A DNA stretch of 50,063 nucleotides from Flavobacterium sp. (lineage in GTDB: Bacteria; Bacteroidota; Bacteroidia; Flavobacteriales; Flavobacteriaceae), in NCBI RefSeq assembly GCF_025352015.1, contig NZ_JANXUG010000109.1:1-50063 (forward strand), given 5' to 3'. The notes below the pieces were generated by a model, which made no database searches, was not told the origin of the DNA, and worked only from the letters and a program-made list of their open reading frames with translations. Below, piece by piece: positions 8,185 to 17,646 of the stretch. Position 1 is the stretch's first letter; every line of letters starts with the position of its first letter. Position numbers and translations under genes: made by a program.

Positions 8185-10035
8185 ATGTGTGGAATAGTTG
8201 GCTATATTGGATTTAGAGAAGCTTATCCAATCGTAATTAAAGGTTTAAAAAGATTAGAATACAGAGGATATGATAGCGCTGGGATAATGCTACACGATGG
8301 AAATGACCTTAAAATTACTAAAACAAAAGGTAAAGTTTCTGACCTAGAAGAAAAGTCTAAATCTATTGCTTCCTCTAAAGCAACAATAGGAATGGGACAC
8401 ACCCGCTGGGCAACCCATGGTGTTCCAAATGATATTAATTCGCATCCACACGTTTCAAATTCTGGAAACTTAGTAATCATCCACAACGGAATTATTGAAA
8501 ATTATGAACCCTTAAAAAAAGAATTACTTAAAAGAGGATACATTTTTACTTCTGATACTGATACCGAAGTTTTGGTAAACCTTATAGAGGATGTAAAAAA
8601 GAAAGAAAATATAAAACTTGGAAAAGCAGTTCAAATTGCTTTGAATCAAGTAGTCGGTGCTTATGCTATTTGTGTTTTTGATAAAGAAAATCCAGACGAA
8701 ATTATAGTAGCCAGATTAGGAAGTCCAATAGCAATTGGCGTTGGTGAAGATGAGTTTTTTATTGCTTCTGATGCTTCCCCTTTTATAGAATACACCTCTA
8801 ATGCTATTTATTTAGAAGATGAAGAAATGGCAATTATAAGACTTCATAAACCTTTAAAAATAAGAAAAATTAAGGACGATACTTTGGTTGATCCTTATGT
8901 ACAGGAACTTCAAATGAATTTGGAGCAAATTGAAAAAGGAGGTTATGATCATTTTATGTTGAAAGAAATCTATGAACAACCCAATGTTATCAAAGATACT
9001 TATCGAGGAAGACTTCATGCTAATGACGGAATCATTCAAATGGCTGGGATTGAAGATAATTTGGAAAAATTTCTACATGCAGATAGAATTATCATTGTAG
9101 CTTGTGGGACTTCATGGCATGCCGGATTAGTAGCCGAATATGTTATAGAAGAATTTGCCAGAATAAATGTTGAAGTAGAATATGCTTCAGAATTTAGATA
9201 TAGAAATCCCATAATCAATAAAAATGATATTGTAATTGCCATATCACAGTCGGGTGAAACTGCTGATACTTTGGCCGCTATTAAGTTGGCAAAAGAAAAA
9301 GGAGCTTTCGTATTTGGAGTTTGTAACGTTGTTGGTTCTTCTATTTCTAGAGAAACTAATGCTGGGGCATACACTCATGCTGGTCCAGAAATTGGAGTAG
9401 CATCTACCAAAGCTTTTACGACGCAAATTACCGTATTAACCATGATTGCGCTGCGTTTGGCGAAAGCCAAAGGAACCTTATCAAACTCTGATTTCCATAG
9501 ATACCTTCAAGAATTAGAAGTCATTCCAGAAAAAGTGGCAGAAGCTTTAGCATCAACCAACGAAAAAGCCAAAGAGATAGCTATGAAATTTAAAGATGCA
9601 ACGAACTGTTTATACCTAGGCAGAGGATACAATTTTCCAGTAGCTTTAGAAGGGGCTTTAAAACTAAAAGAAATATCTTATATTCATGCAGAAGGTTATC
9701 CAGCTGCAGAAATGAAACACGGTCCAATTGCTTTGATTGACGAACAAATGCCCGTAATTGTCATTGCACCAAAACAAGGGCATTATGATAAAGTGGTGAG
9801 TAATATTCAAGAAATTAAATCAAGAAGTGGTAAAATTATTGCCATCGTCACAAAAGGTGATACGCAGGTACAAGAATTGGCGGATCATGTTATAGAAATT
9901 CCTGAAACTTCAGATGCCTTGTCGCCACTAATTACCACAATTCCACTACAACTATTATCGTACCATATTGCAGTATTACGAGGTTGTAATGTGGACCAAC
10001 CAAGGAATTTAGCAAAGTCGGTAACAGTAGAATAA
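8185..10035 (+). CDS. glmS: Glucosamine-6-phosphate synthase (isomerizing) GlmS
   Basis: GlmS makes glucosamine-6-phosphate from fructose-6-phosphate and glutamine, the entry to UDP-GlcNAc, peptidoglycan and LPS. The protein begins MCGIVGYIG, with Cys2 as the amidotransferase nucleophile after Met removal. GHTRWATHG (around 72-80) and an HNGIIENY motif follow. Two SIS sugar-isomerase domains cover about 290-420 and 460-600, with the serine-rich ISQSGETADT and STKAFTTQ loops. It ends in the conserved NLAKSVTVE, and 616 residues is full length. Only 11 nt separate it from the upstream gene, leaving no room for a glmS ribozyme. It ends at a strong terminator. Confidence 0.98.
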   Translation: MCGIVGYIGFREAYPIVIKGLKRLEYRGYDSAGIMLHDGNDLKITKTKGKVSDLEEKSKSIASSKATIGMGHTRWATHGVPNDINSHPHVSNSGNLVIIHNGIIENYEPLKKELLKRGYIFTSDTDTEVLVNLIEDVKKKENIKLGKAVQIALNQVVGAYAICVFDKENPDEIIVARLGSPIAIGVGEDEFFIASDASPFIEYTSNAIYLEDEEMAIIRLHKPLKIRKIKDDTLVDPYVQELQMNLEQIEKGGYDHFMLKEIYEQPNVIKDTYRGRLHANDGIIQMAGIEDNLEKFLHADRIIIVACGTSWHAGLVAEYVIEEFARINVEVEYASEFRYRNPIINKNDIVIAISQSGETADTLAAIKLAKEKGAFVFGVCNVVGSSISRETNAGAYTHAGPEIGVASTKAFTTQITVLTMIALRLAKAKGTLSNSDFHRYLQELEVIPEKVAEALASTNEKAKEIAMKFKDATNCLYLGRGYNFPVALEGALKLKEISYIHAEGYPAAEMKHGPIALIDEQMPVIVIAPKQGHYDKVVSNIQEIKSRSGKIIAIVTKGDTQVQELADHVIEIPETSDALSPLITTIPLQLLSYHIAVLRGCNVDQPRNLAKSVTVE

Positions 10036-10055
10036 TTAAAAAAACAGTCATAAAT

Positions 10056-10088
10056 TAAAAAAAGCGAGAAAAAATCTCGCTTTTTTTA
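10056..10088 (+). terminator. Rho-independent terminator after glmS
   Basis: A stem AGCGAGA / TCTCGCT (10063-10069 with 10075-10081) has a 5-nt loop and is followed by a run of T. It lies 20 nt after the glmS stop. Confidence 0.9.
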
Positions 10089-10144
10089 ATACAATCAAAA
10101 ATATTTGTACTTTGGCTACTTAAACCAACAAAAATTAAAACCAA

Positions 10145-12934
10145 ATGAAGATTTATTTATTTATCGTTTCATTGTTTTTTTGCGGAATAACCTTTGCGCA
10201 AACTTCAATATCGGGTTCGGTAAAAGACACAAAAAACCAACCTATACCAGGTGCCAATGTCAAAATATCTGGCGAGAGTTCAAGAACCGTTACAGATAGT
10301 GACGGAAATTTCACTTTATCAACCACAAAAAAGCCACCTTTTGACATTGAGGTATCGAACTTGGGTAATGGTATGAAAAAAATTGCCATTACGGCAAACA
10401 ATCAAAAAGTTTCGGTTGCGTTAACCGATGAAGAAACCAAGCTGGATGAAATCGTTGTCGCTGCATCTAGAACACCAGAAAGAGTTTTAGAATCACCGGT
10501 AACTATCGAAAGAATGAATTTGAGAGAAATAAAAAGCACTACTGCTGCAACGTTTTATGATGGATTAGAAAACCTAAAAGAAGTACATTTCAACACAAGC
10601 AGTTTATCATTCAAATCAATCAATACAAGAGGTTTTGCAACGGTTGCCAATACTCGTTTTTTGCAATTGGTTGACGGTATGGATAATTCTTCTCCAGCAT
10701 TGAACTTTGTATTAGGAAATTTAATTGGCGTATCTGAACTAGATGTTGCAAATGTTGAGCTTCTCCCGGGAGCATCATCAGCATTATATGGAGCTAACGC
10801 TTTTAACGGGATTTTGTTTATGAATAGCAAAAGTCCTTTTACCAATCAAGGGTTAAGCTTTTATTTTAAATACGGACAAACAACACAACAAGCTGCTGGA
10901 ACAAATGATTATTATGATTTTGGAATAAGAGCAGCACATGCTTTTTCGCCCTACTTTGCGGCAAAAGCCAACTTTACTTTCCTGAAAGGAACAGAATGGA
11001 TTGCAGCCGATAAAAGAGATATAGCTACAAATTTTTCGGGTTCATCGGTAAATCCAAATTATGACGGATTAAATGTATATGGCGATGAAGTTTCGACCAA
11101 TATAAAAGGCGTGGGACAAAGTTTGGCAGGATTAGGTTTAATTCCTCAATCGGCCGTTAATTTATTACCCAATTACAATGTAGCTAGAACAGGTTATGAT
11201 GAAAGAGACTTAAATGACAACACCGTTAAAAGTGTAAAAGCTGATTTTTCGTTACATTTCAAACCTTGGGCTGATGACAATGAAATTATCTTTCAACACA
11301 AAGTTGGTTTAGGAAATACTATTTATCAAGGAGCCAACAGATATTCTTTGAAAAATTTCTTTATGAATCAAACAAAATTGGAATTTAAAGGTAAAAATTA
11401 TTTTGTTAGAGGATATATGACTAATGAAAATGCTGGAGATTCTTACGATATGCGTTTTGCTGCGTGGAATGTAAATAGAGCATGGAAAGATGACAAAACT
11501 TGGTTTGGTCAATATGCTGGTGCCTTTATTCAATCTACTTTAGCTGGCGCAACTCCAGAACAAGCTCATGCCGCTGGTAGAGCAACTGCTGATACTGGAA
11601 GATTTTTACCAGGTTCACCAGAATTCGCAAGTGCATTAGCGAGTGTGATTGCAGATCCAAATTTAGTTACAGGTTCAAAATTTAAAGACAAATCAAAATT
11701 GTATCACGCCGACGTAAACTATAATTTTAAGGATTTAATTAAAATTGCCGAAATTCAGTTAGGTGGTTCCTACAGACGCTACGTAATGAATTCTGATGGA
11801 ACTATTTTTACCGATTATGACGGCCCTATAAAATATGATGAATACGGAGCTTATGCTCAAGTTCAAAAGAAACTTATGAAAGACAATCGCCTGAAATTTA
11901 CAGGTTCTGTTCGCTATGATAAATCACAAAATTTTGATGGATTTTACTCACCCAGAGTTTCTTTTGTTTATTCTGCAGGTGATAAAAAACAACATAACTT
12001 TAGAGCCTCTTATCAAACAGGTTTTAGAAACCCTACAACGCAAGACCAGTACATTGGTTTGAATTTAGGCCCATTTGCTTTAATTGGTTCTGCTCCAGAC
12101 AATCTAACAAGATTTACAGAAACACTACCGGTAAGTGCTGCAGGTCAGATAATATCTGGTTCGACTACAAAAACATTAAATGGAGTTGATGCTTACACAA
12201 ATTCTTATACTTTAACGTCTGTTCAAACATTTGGACAAACACTTAATCCAGCTGATTTACAAGTAGCTAACATAAATTTGGTAAAACCAGAGAGAGTTCA
12301 GGCAATTGATGTTGGTTATCGCTCCGTAATCAAAAATGATTTAACTGTTGATATTAGCGGTTATTATAATATTTATAATGACTTTTTGAATCAATCTAGA
12401 GTTGTAACGCCTTACTACGGTAATGTGGTTTCAGACCCAGCAAATGCAATCGCAGCATTAGTAAATGGTGATAGAAGAATTTACCAGGTTTATGATAATT
12501 CAAAATCGAAAGTTACTTCATTAGGGTTTGGTGCTGGCTTGTCCAAAAAGGTATATAAAGATTTTGAATTGAGTGCTAATTATAATTATGCCGAGTATAC
12601 TTTTAATCAAGCCGAAGATCCTGGTTTTATTCCAAGTTTTAATACTCCTAAACACAGAGTTAAAGCTTCATTGGGAAATCAAAAATTGTTTAAAAACTTT
12701 GGATTTAATACTAATGTAAGATGGAATACGCAATATTTATGGCAGTCTTCTTTTGCAGATGGAATGGTTCCGGAGAATGTAGTTTTTGATGCACAAATTA
12801 ACTATGCTATTCCAAAATTAAAATCAGTTTTAAAAGTAGGAGCCAATAATCTGTTTGGAAAAGATTACATACAAGTAATCGGGGCTGGGGCTATTGGACA
12901 ACAATGGTTTGCCTCAATAACAATTAATCCATAG
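10145..12934 (+). CDS. TonB-dependent outer-membrane receptor
   Basis: This 929-residue outer-membrane receptor imports an unknown substrate using TonB energy. A signal peptide (MKIYLFIVSLFFCGITFAQ) precedes a carboxypeptidase-regulatory-like beta domain (about 20-95, with PIPGANVKISG and VTDSDGNFTL). The TonB-box-like stretch LDEIVVAASRTPERV and a plug domain follow, with INTRGFATVANTRFLQLVDGMD and a typical LLPGASSALYGANAFNGILF. The remainder is the beta-barrel. The final strand ends in aromatic WFASITINP. It is not a SusC, because no SusD follows. It lies 27 nt before an SGNH lipoprotein and the two probably form one transcription unit, so the lipoprotein may help with the same substrate. 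Confidence 0.95.
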   Translation: MKIYLFIVSLFFCGITFAQTSISGSVKDTKNQPIPGANVKISGESSRTVTDSDGNFTLSTTKKPPFDIEVSNLGNGMKKIAITANNQKVSVALTDEETKLDEIVVAASRTPERVLESPVTIERMNLREIKSTTAATFYDGLENLKEVHFNTSSLSFKSINTRGFATVANTRFLQLVDGMDNSSPALNFVLGNLIGVSELDVANVELLPGASSALYGANAFNGILFMNSKSPFTNQGLSFYFKYGQTTQQAAGTNDYYDFGIRAAHAFSPYFAAKANFTFLKGTEWIAADKRDIATNFSGSSVNPNYDGLNVYGDEVSTNIKGVGQSLAGLGLIPQSAVNLLPNYNVARTGYDERDLNDNTVKSVKADFSLHFKPWADDNEIIFQHKVGLGNTIYQGANRYSLKNFFMNQTKLEFKGKNYFVRGYMTNENAGDSYDMRFAAWNVNRAWKDDKTWFGQYAGAFIQSTLAGATPEQAHAAGRATADTGRFLPGSPEFASALASVIADPNLVTGSKFKDKSKLYHADVNYNFKDLIKIAEIQLGGSYRRYVMNSDGTIFTDYDGPIKYDEYGAYAQVQKKLMKDNRLKFTGSVRYDKSQNFDGFYSPRVSFVYSAGDKKQHNFRASYQTGFRNPTTQDQYIGLNLGPFALIGSAPDNLTRFTETLPVSAAGQIISGSTTKTLNGVDAYTNSYTLTSVQTFGQTLNPADLQVANINLVKPERVQAIDVGYRSVIKNDLTVDISGYYNIYNDFLNQSRVVTPYYGNVVSDPANAIAALVNGDRRIYQVYDNSKSKVTSLGFGAGLSKKVYKDFELSANYNYAEYTFNQAEDPGFIPSFNTPKHRVKASLGNQKLFKNFGFNTNVRWNTQYLWQSSFADGMVPENVVFDAQINYAIPKLKSVLKVGANNLFGKDYIQVIGAGAIGQQWFASITINP

Positions 12935-12961
12935 TAATCAATAATTAATAATTTAAAAGTT

Positions 12962-14521
12962 ATGATAAAAAATTTAAAATGGCTATTATTGGTTTCGATA
13001 ACCTTTGTAGCATGTACTAGCAACAACGATACAACCGTTGTTTCAAACTCCTCTGACGGTTTACCATTGACGGCTGGTTCAGCAAATTTTTCTAAATATG
13101 TTTCTCTTGGTAATTCTTTGTGCGCCGGATACAGTGATGGTGGTTTATTCAAAGCTGGTCAGGAAAACTCTTACCCTAACATCTTGTCTAAACAATTTGC
13201 GCTTGTTGGTGGTGGCGAATTTAAAATACCCTACATGAATGATAATGTTGGAGGATTATTGTTAGGAGGAATACAAATTCAAGGCCCAAGATTATACTTG
13301 GCTCCGGGAAATGTGCCCACTCCTGTAAGTGGCACGACTACCACCGATATCACAAATATTTTGACCGGTCCGTTTAATAATATGGGTGTTCCAGGAGCAA
13401 AAAGTTTTCATCTGCTTGCCGCAAATTACGGAAATATTGCTGGCGTAGCATTAGGACAAGCAAATCCTTATTTTGTAAGATTTGCATCTTCACCTTCTGC
13501 AACAATAATTGGCGATGCCGTTGCTCAAAACCCAACTTTCTTTTCTTTGTGGATAGGAAATAATGATGTATTGGCATATGCAACATCAGGAGGAGTAGGG
13601 GTTAACCAACTAGGCAATGTTAACCTTGCAACTTACGGCGGAAATGACATAACTGATCCTACTGTATTTGCTAATGTTTATTCCACACTTTTAGATCAAT
13701 TAACAGCTAATGGAGCAAAAGGAGTGGTGGCAAATATACCTTATGTAAGTTCTGTTCCGTTCTTTACAACAGTACCCACAAATCCGATACCAGGTTTATC
13801 CCCTGCACAAGCGGGACAGTTAAATCAATTGTTTGGAGGAATTAATGCCGCATTAGCTGGAGCAGGTTTGCCAGGCAGGTTTGCAACTATACTTGCTGAT
13901 GATGGAAATCCTGCTACAACAGAAAGAAACCCTCTTTTAATAATTGATGAAAGTTTAATAAATATTTCAGCCCAAATTACTGCAGCATTAATAAATGCTG
14001 GTTATCCTACACCAACTGCTGGCTATCTCGGAAATTTATATGGCAGAGCAAGGCATGCGAGTAACACCGTGGGTAATAGTGATTATATTTTGCTAACTTC
14101 CAGAGGAATAATTGGAACATATCAATCAGGTGCACCAGCACCTTTCAATGTGATAGGTGTTTCAAATCCTATGCAAGACGGTACAGTGCTAACTGCTGCT
14201 GAAAACGCAGAAATTGTAACGGCAACAACAGCTTTTAATGCATCCATTGCAGCGTTAGCTTCCGCCAAAGGATTAGCATTTGTAGATGCAAATGCAATTT
14301 TAAATCAAGTAAACAATGGTGGCCTTGTTAGCAATGGCTACACTATGACTTCGACTTATGTCACTGGTAATTCATTTTCTCTTGATGGCGTGCATCCAAG
14401 TCCAAAAGGATATGCCTTGATTGCCAACAAATTTTTAGAAGCCATTAATGCTAAATATGGTTCTAATTTTAAAGGAGTTAATTTAGGACAATACCAAATA
14501 TTGTATCCTGGGTCTTTGTAA
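12962..14521 (+). CDS. SGNH/GDSL-type hydrolase lipoprotein
   Basis: This is a 519-residue lipoprotein with signal peptide and lipobox (SITFVACTSNND). It carries the SGNH esterase blocks. Block I is GNSLCAGYSDGG with Ser52 as predicted nucleophile. Block III is SLWIGNNDVLAY with the Gly-x-Asn-Asp oxyanion residues. Block V is DGVHPSPKGY with Asp475 and His478. It probably hydrolyses an ester on a lipid or polysaccharide outside the cytoplasm. Residues between about 80 and 430 are longer and more Ala/Gly-rich than in minimal GDSL enzymes. It follows the TonB-dependent receptor directly and ends at a terminator, so the pair probably acts on or takes up related material. The substrate cannot be told. 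Confidence 0.9.
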   Translation: MIKNLKWLLLVSITFVACTSNNDTTVVSNSSDGLPLTAGSANFSKYVSLGNSLCAGYSDGGLFKAGQENSYPNILSKQFALVGGGEFKIPYMNDNVGGLLLGGIQIQGPRLYLAPGNVPTPVSGTTTTDITNILTGPFNNMGVPGAKSFHLLAANYGNIAGVALGQANPYFVRFASSPSATIIGDAVAQNPTFFSLWIGNNDVLAYATSGGVGVNQLGNVNLATYGGNDITDPTVFANVYSTLLDQLTANGAKGVVANIPYVSSVPFFTTVPTNPIPGLSPAQAGQLNQLFGGINAALAGAGLPGRFATILADDGNPATTERNPLLIIDESLINISAQITAALINAGYPTPTAGYLGNLYGRARHASNTVGNSDYILLTSRGIIGTYQSGAPAPFNVIGVSNPMQDGTVLTAAENAEIVTATTAFNASIAALASAKGLAFVDANAILNQVNNGGLVSNGYTMTSTYVTGNSFSLDGVHPSPKGYALIANKFLEAINAKYGSNFKGVNLGQYQILYPGSL

Positions 14522-14540
14522 AAAAATCTTTTTATCACTA

Positions 14541-14570
14541 AAAACCATCTCCTTAACCGAGATGGTTTTT
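14541..14570 (+). terminator. Rho-independent terminator after SGNH gene
   Basis: Perfect 11-bp arms AAAACCATCTC (14541-14551) and GAGATGGTTTT (14559-14569) enclose a 7-nt loop and end in T residues, 20 nt after the stop codon. Confidence 0.92.
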
Positions 14571-14639
14571 AATTTATAGTAGCCTTAAAAATTCTACTTT
14601 TTTTCTAAAATATTTATTGATTTTTCGGTTTTTAAAAAT

Positions 14640-14647
14640 TATCTTTG
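14640..14647 (+). promoter_or_regulatory. Promoter for atpD-atpC
   Basis: TATCTTTG matches the -7 consensus TAnnTTTG. A TTG at 14617-14619 lies 20 nt upstream, as expected for the -33 element. The leader to the atpD ATG is about 55 nt. Confidence 0.65.
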
Positions 14648-14705
14648 CGCTCTGATAAAAAGAGGTCTTTTAATAAACCATACTAGTTATTTAATAAACA
14701 TATAA

Positions 14706-16220
<1,515 letters not shown>

Positions 16221-16227
16221 TTAATGG

Positions 16228-16298
16228 TGAATGGTAAATGATGAATGGTAAATGAAATATTGCCAATTCACAATTCACAATTCACAATTCACAATTCA
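16228..16298 (+). repeat. Word-repeat hairpin spacer between atpD and atpC
   Basis: The 13-mer TGAATGGTAAATG occurs at 16228-16240 and 16242-16254. It is followed by five exact tandem copies of the heptamer CAATTCA (16264-16298), then CAATTA running into the atpC ATG at 16304. The reverse complement of the heptamer array (TGAATTG units) resembles the left 13-mers, so the whole could fold as an imperfect hairpin. It replaces the region where a ribosome-binding site would be. Confidence 0.85.
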
Positions 16299-16303
16299 CA
16301 ATT

Positions 16304-16585
16304 ATGATTTTAGAAATAGTATCGCCCGAAGCTACATTATTTAAAGGAGAAGTTACTTCGGTTTCCTTGCCTGGAGTAAATGGTTCGTTTCAAATTTTGA
16401 ATAACCACGCACCTATCGTTTCTATCTTAAAACATGGTGTTGTTAAAATTGAGGCAGCTAGTTTTGCTATCAATAAAGAAGTAGTTGATAAATTTACAAA
16501 AGTAAATGACCAAAACTATCTTCTGGAAATCAATTCAGGAACAATTGAAATGAAAGACAATAAAGTGATTATATTAGCTGACTAA
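16304..16585 (+). CDS. atpC: ATP synthase F1 subunit epsilon
   Basis: This 93-residue protein matches the N-terminal beta-sandwich of F1 epsilon, which connects the central stalk to the catalytic head. Conserved parts are LEIVSPEATLFKGEVTSV, PGVNGSFQILNNHAPIVSIL near 29-48, and the closing GTIEMKDNKVIILAD. It lacks the C-terminal helical hairpin of longer epsilon subunits (about 135 residues), as is common in Bacteroidetes. It lies 83 nt after atpD across a repeat spacer and 16 nt before a terminator. The ATG directly abuts the last repeat unit. Confidence 0.96.
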   Translation: MILEIVSPEATLFKGEVTSVSLPGVNGSFQILNNHAPIVSILKHGVVKIEAASFAINKEVVDKFTKVNDQNYLLEINSGTIEMKDNKVIILAD

Positions 16586-16601
16586 TACGATTACAAATAA
16601 T

Positions 16602-16634
16602 AAAAAAGCTCAACAAAATTGTTGAGCTTTTTTT
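16602..16634 (+). terminator. Terminator after atpC
   Basis: AAAAGCTCAAC and GTTGAGCTTTT form a perfect stem around the loop AAAATT, with a T-run to 16634. The A-run on the other side means it could also act for the minus-strand operon ending at 16638. Confidence 0.92.
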
Positions 16635-16637
16635 ATT

Positions 16638-16802
16638 CTACTTTTTAAGCGATTTGATAACAAGCGAAGCCAACACATAAGCTTCCAACACTAATCCAAT
16701 AATCAAAACATATTGTGATAAGCTATACCCCTCAATCTTCATAAAGGCTCCAACAATTACAAGTATCATTCCTACTATCAGGATAATTAAATCTTTTTTC
16801 AT
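16638..16802 (-). CDS. Small two-helix membrane protein (GldL N-terminus-like)
   Basis: An uninterrupted 54-codon frame begins at the ATG at 16802 and stops at TAG 16640-16638. It starts 6 nt after the Xre gene ends and fills the space up to the atpC terminator, which supports it being real. The protein has a basic start (MKKD), a hydrophobic helix ending VIVGAFMKIEGYS, a second helix LIIGLVLEAYVLASLV, and a basic end KSLKK. The VIVGAxxKI and IGLxxEA pattern resembles the N-terminal membrane hairpin of the T9SS motor protein GldL, but without any cytoplasmic domain. Function is unknown. It appears to be the third gene of the DUF2975-Xre operon. Confidence 0.75.
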   Translation of the reverse strand: MKKDLIILIVGMILVIVGAFMKIEGYSLSQYVLIIGLVLEAYVLASLVIKSLKK

Positions 16803-16808
16803 AATTTA

Positions 16809-17021
16809 TTATTTTATTTCGTTTACATATTCTAAAATATCGCCTGGTTGACATTCTAATATTTCACAGATGGCCTCCAAAGTTGAAAATCGAACCGCTT
16901 TTGCTTTACCCGTTTTAAGAATAGACAGATTGGCGGTAGTTATTCCTATTTTATCTGCCAGTTCATTAGACCGCATTTTTCGCCTCGCTAACATCACGTC
17001 AAGATTTAAAATGATTGGCAT
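16809..17021 (-). CDS. Xre/Cro family helix-turn-helix regulator
   Basis: This 70-residue protein is a single HTH_3 domain: MLARRKMRSNELADKIGI, then the recognition turn TTANLSILKTGKAKAVRFSTL and LEAICEILECQPGDILEY. Small stand-alone regulators of this type are commonly found next to DUF2975 membrane proteins, as here: the start at 17021 lies 2 nt after the DUF2975 stop. It probably controls its own operon. A perfect 11-bp direct repeat in the divergent promoter region (17573-17604) is a candidate binding site. The family is clear; the target is inferred. Confidence 0.93.
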   Translation of the reverse strand: MPIILNLDVMLARRKMRSNELADKIGITTANLSILKTGKAKAVRFSTLEAICEILECQPGDILEYVNEIK

Positions 17022-17023
17022 AA

Positions 17024-17527
17024 TTATATCGTTAATTCGTTTTCCTCTTTTATGTTGATAGCCATTTTAAATACTTCTGACAACACTTTAAAAAATAAAC
17101 CTAAAACTAACAAATACACAAAGGGACCGTAACCAAATTCAATTCCAACCTCGTGTTTGGATAGTTTTGTAGTAAAATCCGAAGATAATTGAAAAATGGA
17201 AGCGATAATTATTAAGCCCCCAATCTTATCTAACAAAATACTTATTTTATCTTCAAAAATAATTCGCTTAACAAAGCTGCCTAAAAGTTTCCTAAAAAAA
17301 TGTACTGCATATAAAACCACTCCAAAATTAAGAACATTTAAAACCAAAGACACTTTACCAAAACTGTTTGTTAAATCAATCGTCCCAGTGGTAAAAGTAA
17401 CTGGAATGTCGAAAGTTTCCTTATCAATTATTATCATAATCGAAAGTACGATAACTAAAGGAAAAAAAATGACTGATAAAATCCAAGTAAAGTCTACAAT
17501 GGTCTTTAGTAAATTTAATTTTTTCAT
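17024..17527 (-). CDS. DUF2975 family membrane protein
   Basis: Starting at the ATG at 17527 gives 167 residues. There are four hydrophobic segments (about 10-35, 60-85, 105-125 and 135-155), and the family feature of a cationic stretch (HFFRKLLGSFVKRIIF) appears before FEDKISILLDKIGG. DUF2975 proteins are inner-membrane proteins of unknown role, usually paired with an Xre regulator, as here. An earlier in-frame start at 17578 is unlikely because it would precede the predicted promoter at 17551-17558. It is the first gene of the minus-strand trio. Confidence 0.88.
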   Translation of the reverse strand: MKKLNLLKTIVDFTWILSVIFFPLVIVLSIMIIIDKETFDIPVTFTTGTIDLTNSFGKVSLVLNVLNFGVVLYAVHFFRKLLGSFVKRIIFEDKISILLDKIGGLIIIASIFQLSSDFTTKLSKHEVGIEFGYGPFVYLLVLGLFFKVLSEVFKMAINIKEENELTI

Positions 17528-17550
17528 AATAAAGAAATTTAAGTTCAGAG

Positions 17551-17558
17551 CAAATATA
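17551..17558 (-). promoter_or_regulatory. Promoter for DUF2975-Xre operon
   Basis: Minus-strand TATATTTG fully matches TAnnTTTG, with a TTG 17 nt upstream (17578-17576). The leader to the ATG at 17527 is about 18 nt. Confidence 0.6.
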
Positions 17559-17572
17559 AATAAATTATTGAT

Positions 17573-17604
17573 AAACAATAATAAATGTCAATAAAACAAT
17601 AATA
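17573..17604. promoter_or_regulatory. Candidate operator: 11-bp direct repeat, 21-bp period
   Basis: AAACAATAATA occurs exactly at 17573-17583 and 17594-17604, so the copies are 21 bp apart, two helical turns. The first overlaps the -33 region of the DUF2975 promoter and the second lies about 30 bp upstream of the bioF -7 element. It fits an operator for the neighbouring Xre protein. AT-rich sequence makes chance repeats more likely, so this is tentative. Confidence 0.4.
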
Positions 17605-17633
17605 TATTTACAAAACACTAAAATTTGGTTTAC

Positions 17634-17641
17634 TATATTTG
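17634..17641 (+). promoter_or_regulatory. Promoter for bioF with almost no leader
   Basis: TATATTTG matches the -7 consensus and ends only 5 nt before the bioF ATG at 17647. Transcription starting at the usual distance would begin at or next to the start codon. No convincing -33 TTTG is at the right spacing. Confidence 0.5.
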
Positions 17642-17646
17642 TACTA

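Noticed and set aside
16264..16298. CRISPR array from the CAATTCA repeats
   Set aside because: The repeats are 7 bases and contiguous without spacers, and no cas gene is present.
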